A stretch of 64,000 nucleotides of DNA from the NCBI GenBank assembly GCA_964353355.1, contig CAYGVT010000014.1, positions 1 to 64,000 of the forward strand. The letters are read 5' to 3'. The stretch comes from CAYGVT01 sp964353355. Lineage in GTDB: Archaea; Thermoplasmatota; DTKX01; GCA-020343715. Under the pieces are notes generated by a model, which worked only from the letters and a program-made list of their open reading frames with translations, was not told the origin of the DNA and did not search any database. Every line of letters begins with the position of its first letter. The first letter of the stretch is position 1. The translations under genes were made by a program, and so were the position numbers. Shown in pieces: positions 42,181-49,319 of this stretch.

Positions 42181-44843
42181 CCCGATTCCCGTCCGCGCTG
42201 GCGCGTCACCAGGAGTACCACGACGGTGGCCACGAGGGCGATGGTGATACCGATGCCCACAAGCATCCCTCCCGAAAGCTCCAGGTAAGGCCCGTCGACC
42301 TCCGGCGGTGGCGGGGACGGCGGCGTTGGGGGCGCGGGCCTCTCGGAGACCGTCATGGTGAACGCCATCGTGACCGTCTCGTTGTCGTCGTCCGCGACCG
42401 TGACCGTGACGCGGTAGACCCCCGCCCTCGTGAAATTGTGCTCAAGCGACCACGCGGAGGACGCGTTCCCGTCCCCGAGGTCCCATTCCACCTTGAGCGT
42501 TGCGAGGTCGCCCCTGGTGTCATCGCCCCAGGCCGCCATGTCGACCCGGTCACCCACCAGCACCTCGAGCGGCCCGACGGTGGCGGTCAGGGTGGGCGCG
42601 ACGTTCCTCACGGTGATGTTGAGCCACGCCTCGCCGACAGCGCCGTGCTGGTCGGTGGCCCTGAGGACCGCGACGTGCACGCCGGACGTGTTGAACGCCA
42701 CGACCGCGCGCGGGCCCGGGTGGACCGCGCCGTCAACGACCCACTCGACCACCAGCGTCTGCAGGTCCGACGCGGTGTCGTCGGCCGCACCCTCGAGCAC
42801 CATGCTCGTGCCCTCCGCGGCCGTTGCCCAGTCGTTGGGCCTGACGACCGTCGCCACGGGCGCGAGGTTGAGGACCGTGATGTCGACCGAATGGTCCGCA
42901 CGGGCGCCGTCCGAGTCGATGGCGGAGAACGTCACCGTGCAGGGGCCTGGCGCCGTGTACCTGTGGGTGACCGTCGCCGAGGTCGTGCGGTCCCACTCGG
43001 TGAGGTCCCCGTCCCCGAAGTCCCAGCGGCACCTGATGCCGTCGATGTCGGACGGCGTGTCCGTCCACGCGCCCCTGAACCGCACGGTCTCGTCCATGGG
43101 CACCGTCGAGCGGCTCGCGGGGGTGTCGACGAGGCAGGTCGGGGGGACGTTGTGCACAATGACCGTCAACGTGTCCTTCGCGGTCTCGCGCGCGCTGTCC
43201 CTCACCGTCACGGTCGCGACGTAGGTCGTGGCGGCCGCGTAGGCGTGCTCGACCCCTGGCCGGGCCGACCAGTCGGTCCCCTGCCCGTCGCCGAGGTCCC
43301 ACCTGTACCACAGAGTCGCTATGTCCGAGGGCGTGTCGTTGCCCTCGGCCGCGAGGGCCACGGGCGAGTCCTCGACGGCCTCGAGGTTCGCGCCCGCCTC
43401 CACCGTGGGAGCGACGTCCAGCACCTCGGTGAAGAGACCTGCGGTGGCCGTACCGCCCCATGGGTCCCTCACGGTGAGCGTGACGGCGAATGTGTCCCTG
43501 GCCGTGTAGAGATGGGCTACGATGGGCGAACTGTCCCACTCGGAGGTGGCGTCGTCGCCGAAGTCCCAGGAGAACTCCAGGCGCTTCTGGTCCGAGGGCG
43601 TGTCCGAGGAGCCGTAGGAGTGGAACGTGGCGGTGCCGTCCTGGTCGACGGTGGCATCGCCCGAGGCGACCGCGGTCGGGGGCACGTTCGAGACCCGGAC
43701 GGAGATGGTCCTCGGGGCCAGGTAGCGCAGCCGGCCAAGCTTGTAGGAGAACCTCACCTCGTAGGTCCCAGGCGCCGAGAATTCGCGGATGGTCTCCATG
43801 ATCGTGGGGTGGGAGGCATCCCAGTAACCATCGTTGTTGAAGTCCCACTCGAACGCGCCCATCTCGTGGTTGGCCGGGAAGAAGCCCGCGATGGAGCCCT
43901 TGAGCTCGCAAGGCTCGTCCATCAGCACATCGGTCACCTTGGCGCTCGAGGAGACGGTCGGCGGGAAGTACGTCCCGGATGTGATGTTGAAGTAGAGGTC
44001 GTACTGCCCGTTGGCGGCCCCCTCGACGGCGTTCCTGCCGTAGACGTAGTCGAGCATCCCGCACACGCCTTGCAGGTGGTAGAGGTAGAATGCCGCGAAG
44101 AGCCCCATGTTGAACGGCCCGCCGTGGCCCCTATGGAGGATCTCGACGAGGCTGCGGGTGCAGGTGAACTTCTGGAAGGCCCTGCGCGAGCCTGCGATGT
44201 AATCCGCGTCGTCCTGCCCGATCTGCAGCTGCACGGGCTTGTCGTAGAGCGGCACCAGGGCGTCGACCGTGCCCACGCCCACCGCGGCCGCGAACGTGAG
44301 GACCGCGGCGACCCTGTCGACCTGGCCCCCTGAGTAGAGCGCGAGCCCGCCTCCGGACGAGTAGCCGGAGATGCCGTAGTGGGGGGAGGCCAGCATGCCG
44401 TCGAGGGGCGAGCTCGAGTTGCCGTCCTGCTCCTCCAGGTAGTCCAGGAGGTCATCGATGTCCTCGGGGCCGCCCGAGTTCGGGAAGTCGCCCCAGTTCA
44501 CGGAGACGGCGAGGACGATGAACCCCCAGGACGCGAGGCGGTTGGTCATGTCGGAGCACGCGAGCCTGTCGCCTCCGAAGAACGGCAGGAACACGACGGC
44601 GGGATAGGGCCCGGAGCCCGGGTCCGGCCGCGCGTTCTCGCCCGCGTCGTAGGCGGGGTAGTAGACCAGCACCGGCGTGACGTACTCCTTCGTGGATGTG
44701 TTGACGTAGTCGTAGTAGAAGCCGACGTTGTGCGGGCCGGGCCCGTCGGGCGATTCAGCAGAGGCCCCCGTCAGATGGCCGAGCGCGAGAATGCACAGCG
44801 CCGCTACCGTCGCGGCGAGCATGAGGATGAACGGGACCCTCAA
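42177..44843 (-). CDS. Exported alpha/beta hydrolase fused to PKD domains, anchored (paralog A)
   Basis: 888 aa. Signal peptide about 1-29. The catalytic domain (about 35-290) has nucleophile S162 in GYSSGG, a probable acid at D211/D212 (GQDD) and His at H237 or H240 (LHRGHGG). These fit a dienelactone hydrolase, PET-hydrolase-like or chlorophyllase-like esterase. About six PKD-like domains follow, seen as FEWDFNNDG, FSWDFGDDA, YRWDLGDGQ, CRWDFGDGD, a degenerate VEWVVDG and VEWDLGDGN. A Pro-rich stretch and a C-terminal membrane helix (about 858-880) with RQRGR end it. The TTG at 44843 has SD GGAGG 8 nt upstream and a signal peptide right after it, so it was chosen over the upstream ATG at 45002, which would run through the tRNA-like sequence. 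It likely acts at the cell surface on esters; substrate unknown. Confidence 0.75.
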   Translation of the reverse strand: MRVPFILMLAATVAALCILALGHLTGASAESPDGPGPHNVGFYYDYVNTSTKEYVTPVLVYYPAYDAGENARPDPGSGPYPAVVFLPFFGGDRLACSDMTNRLASWGFIVLAVSVNWGDFPNSGGPEDIDDLLDYLEEQDGNSSSPLDGMLASPHYGISGYSSGGGLALYSGGQVDRVAAVLTFAAAVGVGTVDALVPLYDKPVQLQIGQDDADYIAGSRRAFQKFTCTRSLVEILHRGHGGPFNMGLFAAFYLYHLQGVCGMLDYVYGRNAVEGAANGQYDLYFNITSGTYFPPTVSSSAKVTDVLMDEPCELKGSIAGFFPANHEMGAFEWDFNNDGYWDASHPTIMETIREFSAPGTYEVRFSYKLGRLRYLAPRTISVRVSNVPPTAVASGDATVDQDGTATFHSYGSSDTPSDQKRLEFSWDFGDDATSEWDSSPIVAHLYTARDTFAVTLTVRDPWGGTATAGLFTEVLDVAPTVEAGANLEAVEDSPVALAAEGNDTPSDIATLWYRWDLGDGQGTDWSARPGVEHAYAAATTYVATVTVRDSARETAKDTLTVIVHNVPPTCLVDTPASRSTVPMDETVRFRGAWTDTPSDIDGIRCRWDFGDGDLTEWDRTTSATVTHRYTAPGPCTVTFSAIDSDGARADHSVDITVLNLAPVATVVRPNDWATAAEGTSMVLEGAADDTASDLQTLVVEWVVDGAVHPGPRAVVAFNTSGVHVAVLRATDQHGAVGEAWLNITVRNVAPTLTATVGPLEVLVGDRVDMAAWGDDTRGDLATLKVEWDLGDGNASSAWSLEHNFTRAGVYRVTVTVADDDNETVTMAFTMTVSERPAPPTPPSPPPPEVDGPYLELSGGMLVGIGITIALVATVVVLLVTRQRGRESG

Positions 44844-44876
44844 CCAGGAGGCCTCCAGGTGCAAGAGGGGAGGGGG

Positions 44877-44887
44877 GCCATATGAGC
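44877..44887 (-). promoter_or_regulatory. TATA-like box of hydrolase-PKD paralog A
   Basis: Reads GGCTCATATGG on the minus strand, about 38 nt before the TTG start, predicting a leader that just includes the GGAGG at 44852-44856. Confidence 0.35.
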
Positions 44888-44936
44888 CTTTCCATACCAG
44901 CGGCCCGGCTGGACCCTGGGGGCCAGCCGCCCCGGA

Positions 44937-45009
44937 TGCCCGGGCAGGATTCGAACCGACGGGGTGCGGTGGAAGGGCCGGACCGCTGCTACGCCGTCCC
45001 ATCCCGGGC
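44937..45009 (-). other. tRNA-like sequence (73 nt), possibly degenerate tRNA or attachment-site remnant
   Basis: On the minus strand a 73-nt span starts with GCCCGGG and ends with CCCGGGC-A, a perfect 7-bp acceptor stem plus discriminator A. Near the 3' end it has GGTTCGAATCC, a canonical T-loop with its two closing pairs, and in the middle a 5-bp stem GCGGT/ACCGC where an anticodon arm would be. Against a working tRNA: the T-stem has a mismatch and is one base out of register, no T8 or normal D-arm is visible, and the anticodon loop would be 11 nt. Its 5' part overlaps the last codons of the upstream gene by about 20 nt. A pseudo-tRNA or remnant is most likely. Confidence 0.3.
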
Positions 45010-47727
45010 CGCGTAGGCGGATGCCATTGGGGGTGCCTCTGCCGCCAGGGGCGGCCGTCTCCTGAGCAGCACCACCACGACCACGATCCCCGCGGCCACG
45101 AGCACCACGATGCCTGTCCCCACGGTCCTGCCCGTGTCCCATGTCCCGTCGTCCGGCTCCGTGCCGTCGTCGGGCGGCGGAGGGGGCGGGGGCGCCTCCA
45201 CCGTCACCGTGAGCTCACGGGTCGCGGTCGCGCCATCGTCATCAGTGACGGTGAGACGGACGGTGTAGTTGCCGGCCGAGGCGTACGCGTGCGTACCAGA
45301 CGCCGCGGAGGACGTGTTGCCGTCCCCCAGGTCCCACACCACGCTCAGGGTCGGCACGTCGGAGGGCGTGTCGCCGCACGTGCAGCAGAATCCCACCGCC
45401 TCGCCCACCTCGACGACCAGCGGACCGACGGTAGCGTTGGCGGCCGGGGGCAGGTTGACCACGGTCACCGCGACCGTGACCAGGGCGACCTCGCCCTCGG
45501 GGTCCCTCACGGTGAGCGTCACGCGGTGGCTGCCCGCGGAGGGGAACAGAAGCTCGGCCGTTGGCGCATGGGCGAACGGCGCGCCGTCGAGGTCCCACGA
45601 GTATCCAAGGAGGGGCAGGTCGGACGGGCCGTCAGAGCCGAGGGCCTCGAAATCCAGCGTCGTGTCCTCGTCCACGGTGAGCACGGCAGCGGGCCGCACG
45701 AGGGTCGCCGTCGGCGCCACGTTGAGCGCGGTGACGGTGACGAACGCCTCCGCCTCGAGGCCGTCGTCGTCCCTGACGGCGAGCCTCGCGATGTAGGTCC
45801 CCGACCGGGCGTAGGCGTGCACGGCGGAGGCGTTGGAGGCCGGCCCCCATCCCGTCGCGTTGCCGTCGCCGAACTCCCACATGAACTCGAGGGCGTCCGT
45901 GTCCGAGGGGGTGTCCGAGCCGCGGCCCACGAACCGCACCTCGACGTCCTCCTCGGAGGACGAGCCGCCCTCGGGCGAGGTGACGACGCACTCCGGTGGC
46001 CGGTCGAGCACATTGACCCTGAGGCTGGCCGTGACGACCACCCCCGCCGGGTCCTTGACCGACAGCACCACCGTGTAATCCCCTGACCGGGGGTAGGCGT
46101 GCGTCGTGGCGCCGCTCGAGGACCACTCAGTGCCGGTCCCGTCGCCGAGGTCCCAGCTGTACCTGAGGCGCCTCTGGTCGGTGGCCGTGTCGGTCGCGGC
46201 GCCCAGCAGCTCCACGATGTCGTCCTCGAAGGTGACCATGTCCCCGGGCACCGACGGAACGGGCGGCACGTTCACCACGTGGACGACCACGGTCGCCGTC
46301 GACACGGCACCGTGCCGGTCGGTCACCACAAGGGTGACGGTGTAGTCGCCGACCGCGGTGTAGGCGTGCGGCACGACGGGCGTGGCCGTGGTGAGCGGGA
46401 GCTCGCCGTCCCCGAAGTCCCAGAGGTAGCTGAGGGTCTTGATGTCGGATTGCGTGTCGGTCGTCGCGGACGCGTTGAGCGCCACCTCCGAGTCCATGTC
46501 GGCCGTGAGGTCGCCGTGCGAGAAGGCCGCGACGGGCTCGACGTTGCGAACCGTGATGTGGATGGCCCCCGGTGCCCGGACCGAGAGGCGGCCGATGGCG
46601 TAGCCGAACGTGACGTTGAGCTCGAGCACGTCGCCGAACGAGACCACCTGGTCGGTCCCGTTCGGGTCCGCCACGTCGTACTCGTCGCGGTCGAAGTCCC
46701 ACGCGAACGAGCCGCGGGGGTCACCGACGATGTACCGCCCCTCGATGGTCCCGTTGAGGGTGACGTTCGCGTCCATGTCGGCGGCCGTCGGGTCCGCGGA
46801 GGCCGATACGCGGGGCGGGAAGAACTCACCGGTCTCGTTGACCTGGAACCACAGGTCGTAGGCCGAGTCGAGGTACTTGTCGATGACGTGGTCGCCGTAG
46901 ACGAACTCCCTGTAGTCCGCCTTGTCGGCCAGGTAGTAGAGGAAGAAGGACAGGAACACGTCGCCCTGGAAGCCCTCGGTGTGGGTCCCGCCGATGATCT
47001 CGAACAGGCTCCGGGTGCACGTGAACATCCTCCACGCGCGGCGCGAGCCGCCGATGTAGCCCGAGTCGAGCTTCCCCGCCTGCATCAGGACGGGCTTCTG
47101 GAAATCGGGCGCGACCTGGTCCACCGCGCCGTCGGAGATGGCGGCCGCGAGCGTCTGCACGACCTTGAACCGGTCGACGTACGCGCCGTAGTAGAGGCTG
47201 AGGCCACCGCCCGCGGAGTGGCCCGACAGGCCGAAGGCGGAGGCGTCGACCATGCCGTAGAGCACGCGGCTGGAGTTGGCGCCCAACGCCTCCATGTGGT
47301 CGAGGGTCTCCTCGAGGTCCTGGGCGTCGCAGCTCGCGGGGAAGTAGTTGTGGTTGTAGCCCACCGCCACGACGACGAAGCCCCAGCTGCACAGCGGCCC
47401 CAGGTAGCCCTGGTAGGACTCGCGCGTCCCCCCCGTGCCCGGCAGCCACAGGATGGTCGGGTAGGGCGCGGCCGACGTGTCGGGCCTGGCATCGCGGCCG
47501 GCCGCGACGGCCGGGTAGTAGGTCTTGAGGTAGGTGTCGTAGCCGTTGGTGGATGGCCGGATGGTGTCGTAGGTGTAGCCGATGTTGTAGGGGCCGTTGG
47601 TCGTGGGCGGGTCGACCATGGGCGAGGGCGCGGCGCAGGACAGCAGGGCCGCGAGGGTCAGCGCGGCCAAGGCCATCACGAGCGCGCAACCGAGGACGGT
47701 GAGTGTCGAGCTCCGCAAGCGGTCCAT
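44989..47727 (-). CDS. Exported alpha/beta hydrolase fused to PKD domains, anchored (paralog B)
   Basis: 912 aa. Signal 1-31; LLSC at 28-31 resembles a lipobox, so lipid attachment at C31 is possible. Catalytic domain about 45-300: nucleophile S171 in GHSAGG, acid D221 (GKLD), His H249 (GGTHTEG), each aligned with the paralog next door. Six PKD-like units follow (FAWDFDRDE, YLWDFGDGE, YSWDLGDGT, FMWEFGDGN, YSWDLDGAP, VVWDLGDGN), then a Pro/Asp-rich spacer, a membrane helix (about 867-888) and an RRR tail. Domain number and order match paralog A, so the pair arose by duplication and has diverged widely. ATG 47727 is 19 nt from the TATA-like box; TTG 47718, at 28 nt, is an alternative. Likely a surface esterase; the PKDs probably act as stalk or binding modules. 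Confidence 0.78.
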   Translation of the reverse strand: MDRLRSSTLTVLGCALVMALAALTLAALLSCAAPSPMVDPPTTNGPYNIGYTYDTIRPSTNGYDTYLKTYYPAVAAGRDARPDTSAAPYPTILWLPGTGGTRESYQGYLGPLCSWGFVVVAVGYNHNYFPASCDAQDLEETLDHMEALGANSSRVLYGMVDASAFGLSGHSAGGGLSLYYGAYVDRFKVVQTLAAAISDGAVDQVAPDFQKPVLMQAGKLDSGYIGGSRRAWRMFTCTRSLFEIIGGTHTEGFQGDVFLSFFLYYLADKADYREFVYGDHVIDKYLDSAYDLWFQVNETGEFFPPRVSASADPTAADMDANVTLNGTIEGRYIVGDPRGSFAWDFDRDEYDVADPNGTDQVVSFGDVLELNVTFGYAIGRLSVRAPGAIHITVRNVEPVAAFSHGDLTADMDSEVALNASATTDTQSDIKTLSYLWDFGDGELPLTTATPVVPHAYTAVGDYTVTLVVTDRHGAVSTATVVVHVVNVPPVPSVPGDMVTFEDDIVELLGAATDTATDQRRLRYSWDLGDGTGTEWSSSGATTHAYPRSGDYTVVLSVKDPAGVVVTASLRVNVLDRPPECVVTSPEGGSSSEEDVEVRFVGRGSDTPSDTDALEFMWEFGDGNATGWGPASNASAVHAYARSGTYIARLAVRDDDGLEAEAFVTVTALNVAPTATLVRPAAVLTVDEDTTLDFEALGSDGPSDLPLLGYSWDLDGAPFAHAPTAELLFPSAGSHRVTLTVRDPEGEVALVTVAVTVVNLPPAANATVGPLVVEVGEAVGFCCTCGDTPSDVPTLSVVWDLGDGNTSSAASGTHAYASAGNYTVRLTVTDDDGATATRELTVTVEAPPPPPPPDDGTEPDDGTWDTGRTVGTGIVVLVAAGIVVVVVLLRRRPPLAAEAPPMASAYAARDGTA

Positions 47728-47741
47728 CTCCCACTGATTGG

Positions 47742-47750
47742 TGTTTAAGG
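47742..47750 (-). promoter_or_regulatory. TATA-like box of hydrolase-PKD paralog B
   Basis: Reads CCTTAAACA on the minus strand within the 46-bp gap to the preceding co-directional gene; supports separate transcription. Confidence 0.4.
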
Positions 47751-47773
47751 CACTGGCGACCAGATTAAGCTTT

Positions 47774-49048
47774 TCATCTCACGTTGAGAGGCGGAGGGGC
47801 GAATTGCAGCGGCGGGGGCGGGGGGTACGGCGGCGCCACGGGCCTGTAGGCGCTCATCGTCGACCCGAATGCGACGGAGCCCAGCACCAGCAGGGGGAGG
47901 AAGATGATGCCAACGGCCCCATCCACGATGAACCCGCTTATGGTGAAGAGGAAGAGGCTCACAAGGACGTACGCGGCCATTCCGAGCGCCGGGCCCTTCT
48001 GCGCGCGCAGGAGGGCGAGGTAGGCACCCGCCAGGCCGAGCACGGAGCCGACGAGCGCGATTATACCGAGACCGAAACCGGGATAGTCGACCGGCCAGAT
48101 AATCCCCCATATCCCGAAGAAAACGAGGACCTCCGCGGACACCGTCATCCAGAAGCCCGCCCTGACCGCCCTGGCCCGCCCCACATCCTTGAAATAGAGC
48201 GGTCGGGGCGGGTTCGGGTACGGATAGGGCGGAGGCCATCCGGGCGGCGCCGGCGGGGGTGGGACGGCAGTGAAGATGGGAGCTCCATCGGCTGGGACCA
48301 TGGCGGGCGGCGCCATCGGGGGCGCCGGCGATGGCGCTGTCTGGCTGGCCGGGGGTGGCTGGGGCCACATGGGCGGGGGCATCGGTCCCAACCCAACTAA
48401 ATGGCCTGCCCCCACATCCTCAAAGGCGTCCTTCGCCAAGAGGAACATCGCCGTGGCGGGGATGGTGAGCACGAGGGCGTATGCGGCGTAGAGCGAGATG
48501 GACATCTCCTGCTGAGCGAGGCTGAATACCTCTATTGACCACATCATCACGATGGCAGCACAGCAGAACATATACTGTTTCAACCGGGCGATGCACAAAC
48601 CTGCGTTGATGCCTGCGGAACCAGTGACTATTAGGCAGATGCCGTAGGCCATCCAGAGCATTTCACCACGCGTGGGTCCGTTCTCCCGTAGTGAGACCGC
48701 CTCATCGACGATAGAAAACACGCCGAGGGGAAGCATCAAAACCGCGGGCAATGCCGTGAGGACGCCAGCGATGAGCGCGAGCGCGCGCTTCGGGGTGATG
48801 GGCGGTCCTGGTGGCTTCGTGGTGATGGGGGCGTTCGGGGGCGGGGGCCAGGGCATCGGTGCCATGGGCCATGGCCACGGCTGGGGAGGCGGGACCGGTC
48901 CCATGGTCGGGACGGGCGGAGGTGGTGGTGGGGGCGACTGGGGGGCGGTCGAGGGTCCCAGCAGGGTGCCACAGCCCCGACAGCTCTCGAATCCCACCCC
49001 GGCCTCGAGGCCGCACCTGTGACACCGGACCAAGGTCCTCGACCCCAT
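47774..49048 (-). CDS. Zinc-ribbon, proline-rich multi-span membrane protein
   Basis: 424 aa. An N-terminal zinc ribbon, CHRCG-x9-CRGCG, is followed by a cytoplasmic proline-rich stretch (runs of seven or more Pro). Four membrane helices (about 85-210) come next, a second Pro-rich linker with PYPYPNPP (about 220-285), and four more helices (about 300-405). The C-terminus is again Pro-rich. The two four-helix blocks are not obviously alike. The coding sequence contains visibly more A/T-ending codons in parts of the first helix block than its neighbours. ATG 49048 is 26 nt from a TATA-like box; the frame opens 8 codons earlier without support. Zinc-ribbon/DUF4190-like membrane proteins are common in such archaea and have no known function. 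Confidence 0.65.
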   Translation of the reverse strand: MGSRTLVRCHRCGLEAGVGFESCRGCGTLLGPSTAPQSPPPPPPPVPTMGPVPPPQPWPWPMAPMPWPPPPNAPITTKPPGPPITPKRALALIAGVLTALPAVLMLPLGVFSIVDEAVSLRENGPTRGEMLWMAYGICLIVTGSAGINAGLCIARLKQYMFCCAAIVMMWSIEVFSLAQQEMSISLYAAYALVLTIPATAMFLLAKDAFEDVGAGHLVGLGPMPPPMWPQPPPASQTAPSPAPPMAPPAMVPADGAPIFTAVPPPPAPPGWPPPYPYPNPPRPLYFKDVGRARAVRAGFWMTVSAEVLVFFGIWGIIWPVDYPGFGLGIIALVGSVLGLAGAYLALLRAQKGPALGMAAYVLVSLFLFTISGFIVDGAVGIIFLPLLVLGSVAFGSTMSAYRPVAPPYPPPPPLQFAPPPLNVR

Positions 49049-49068
49049 CTGGCATGGGCACGCCGTCC

Positions 49069-49080
49069 CCATTAACCTTT
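49069..49080 (-). promoter_or_regulatory. TATA-like box of the zinc-ribbon membrane protein gene
   Basis: Reads AAAGGTTAATGG on the minus strand, centred 26 nt before ATG 49048. Confidence 0.5.
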
Positions 49081-49287
49081 CGGGACTGTGGCACCCGAGA
49101 AGGCCGATGGGACGACGGGAGATGCAGGACCTCTCAAGCGATGTGACGACCGAAGGTAGTAGAGAACAGAGAATCGGAAGGATGAGTAGATGAGGGACGG
49201 CCGACCGACCGGGAGCTCGTACCCTGGAGAAAAGGGGGCGTGCCCGACGTCCACCACCCCTCCTCGCTGGTACACAGACAGGGAGGG

Positions 49288-49295
49288 TTTATCTA
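49288..49295 (+). promoter_or_regulatory. TATA-like box of the BNR/PKD surface protein gene
   Basis: TTTATCTA, centred about 29 nt before ATG 49320 but only 17 nt before ATG 49308; supports the second ATG as a leaderless start. The region 49081-49287 upstream shows nothing else recognisable. Confidence 0.5.
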
Positions 49296-49319
49296 TCACA
49301 GCAGTGCATGTCAATCCCG

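Noticed and set aside
44844..45002. N-terminal extension of hydrolase-PKD paralog A
   Set aside because: Would place Pro/Gly-rich residues before the signal peptide and run through the tRNA-like sequence; the SD-preceded TTG at 44843 explains the start better.
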